Source of the DNA: Paenibacillus radicis (ex Xue et al. 2023)
GTDB lineage: Bacteria; Bacillota; Bacilli; Paenibacillales; NBRC-103111
Direction of reading: 5' to 3'
Length of the DNA: 64,000 bases
NCBI RefSeq assembly: GCF_024722015.1
Contig: NZ_JANQBD010000010.1
Coordinates: 62,001-126,000, forward strand
The translations under genes and the position numbers were made by a program. Numbering within the stretch: the first letter of the stretch is position 1; each line of letters begins with the position of its first letter. The notes under the pieces were generated by a model. The model saw nothing but the letters and a program-made list of their open reading frames with translations. It was not told the origin of the DNA and did no database searches. This document shows, in pieces, positions 63,985 to 64,000 of this stretch.

Positions 63985-64000
63985 ATTAGTACAGAGCATT
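63985..64000 (+). CDS. infC: Translation initiation factor IF-3, first codons with AUU start
   Basis: GGAGG (63971-63975) lies nine bases before ATT AGT ACA GAG CAT, matching the STEH start common in Paenibacillus IF-3. The rare AUU start lets IF-3 limit its own translation, because IF-3 rejects non-standard start codons. Only 16 bases are in the window. Confidence 0.75.

Overview
The window looks like a chromosome segment from a Bacillales bacterium, most likely Paenibacillus or a close relative. The evidence is strong AGGAGG-type ribosome binding sites, frequent TTG/GTG starts, intrinsic terminators after most operons, a CYP102-type self-sufficient P450, YesM/YesN two-component pairs beside sugar transporters, the ytqA/ytqB pair, ydaO-type c-di-AMP riboswitches, and an infC leader with an AUU start. 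No phylogenetic search was possible, so the genus is an inference.

Layout. 1-8.5 kb: the end of a VanY-type peptidase, a DoxX-like membrane protein, an ArsR regulator facing a P450-reductase fusion, a small DUF6953-like protein, a tetR-map pair and a protein resembling a class II aminoacyl-tRNA synthetase core. 8.7-9.9 kb: a HigBA/RelE-type toxin-antitoxin locus whose toxin gene is split by about 440 bp of inserted DNA carrying a dispersed repeat. 10-18.1 kb: a two-component system, a secreted or anchored protein of unknown role, and an AfuABC/FbpABC-type ABC importer with two paralogous binding proteins. 18.3-22.5 kb: remnants of a sugar importer, then a UroD-family / M20 peptidase / PLP trans-sulfuration cluster. 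22.5-23.9 kb: a gene-free stretch with a roughly 570 bp purine-rich tandem repeat. 23.9-31.7 kb: YesM/YesN, a carbohydrate ABC importer and an aldo/keto reductase. 31.8-38.5 kb: a guanylate-kinase-like protein, DinB, a WYL regulator, an RluA pseudouridine synthase, an ABC-2 exporter, and a non-coding element with inverted-repeat ends.

38.6-47.9 kb is the most distinctive region. Three c-di-AMP riboswitches sit in one intergenic space. One, with its own terminator, faces left toward an uncharacterised 153-residue protein. Two in tandem face right, share one terminator, and precede an unknown Rossmann-like protein, a 36-residue membrane peptide, kdpF, kdpA, kdpB, kdpC and an unusual KdpD-like protein. 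That protein has two copies of the KdpD sensor and Usp modules but no histidine kinase. The expected logic is that c-di-AMP, which signals potassium sufficiency, shuts off both transcripts.

48-64 kb: a small unknown protein, a B12-binding radical SAM protein, a third repeat copy, an anchored propeller-like protein, manA, ytqB, a lipoprotein cytochrome c with a long Ala/Pro linker, ytqA, a WGxxGxxG surface protein, trmB, envelope glycosyltransferases with a PAP2 phosphatase, a short palindromic repeat cluster, and the infC leader with the first codons of infC.
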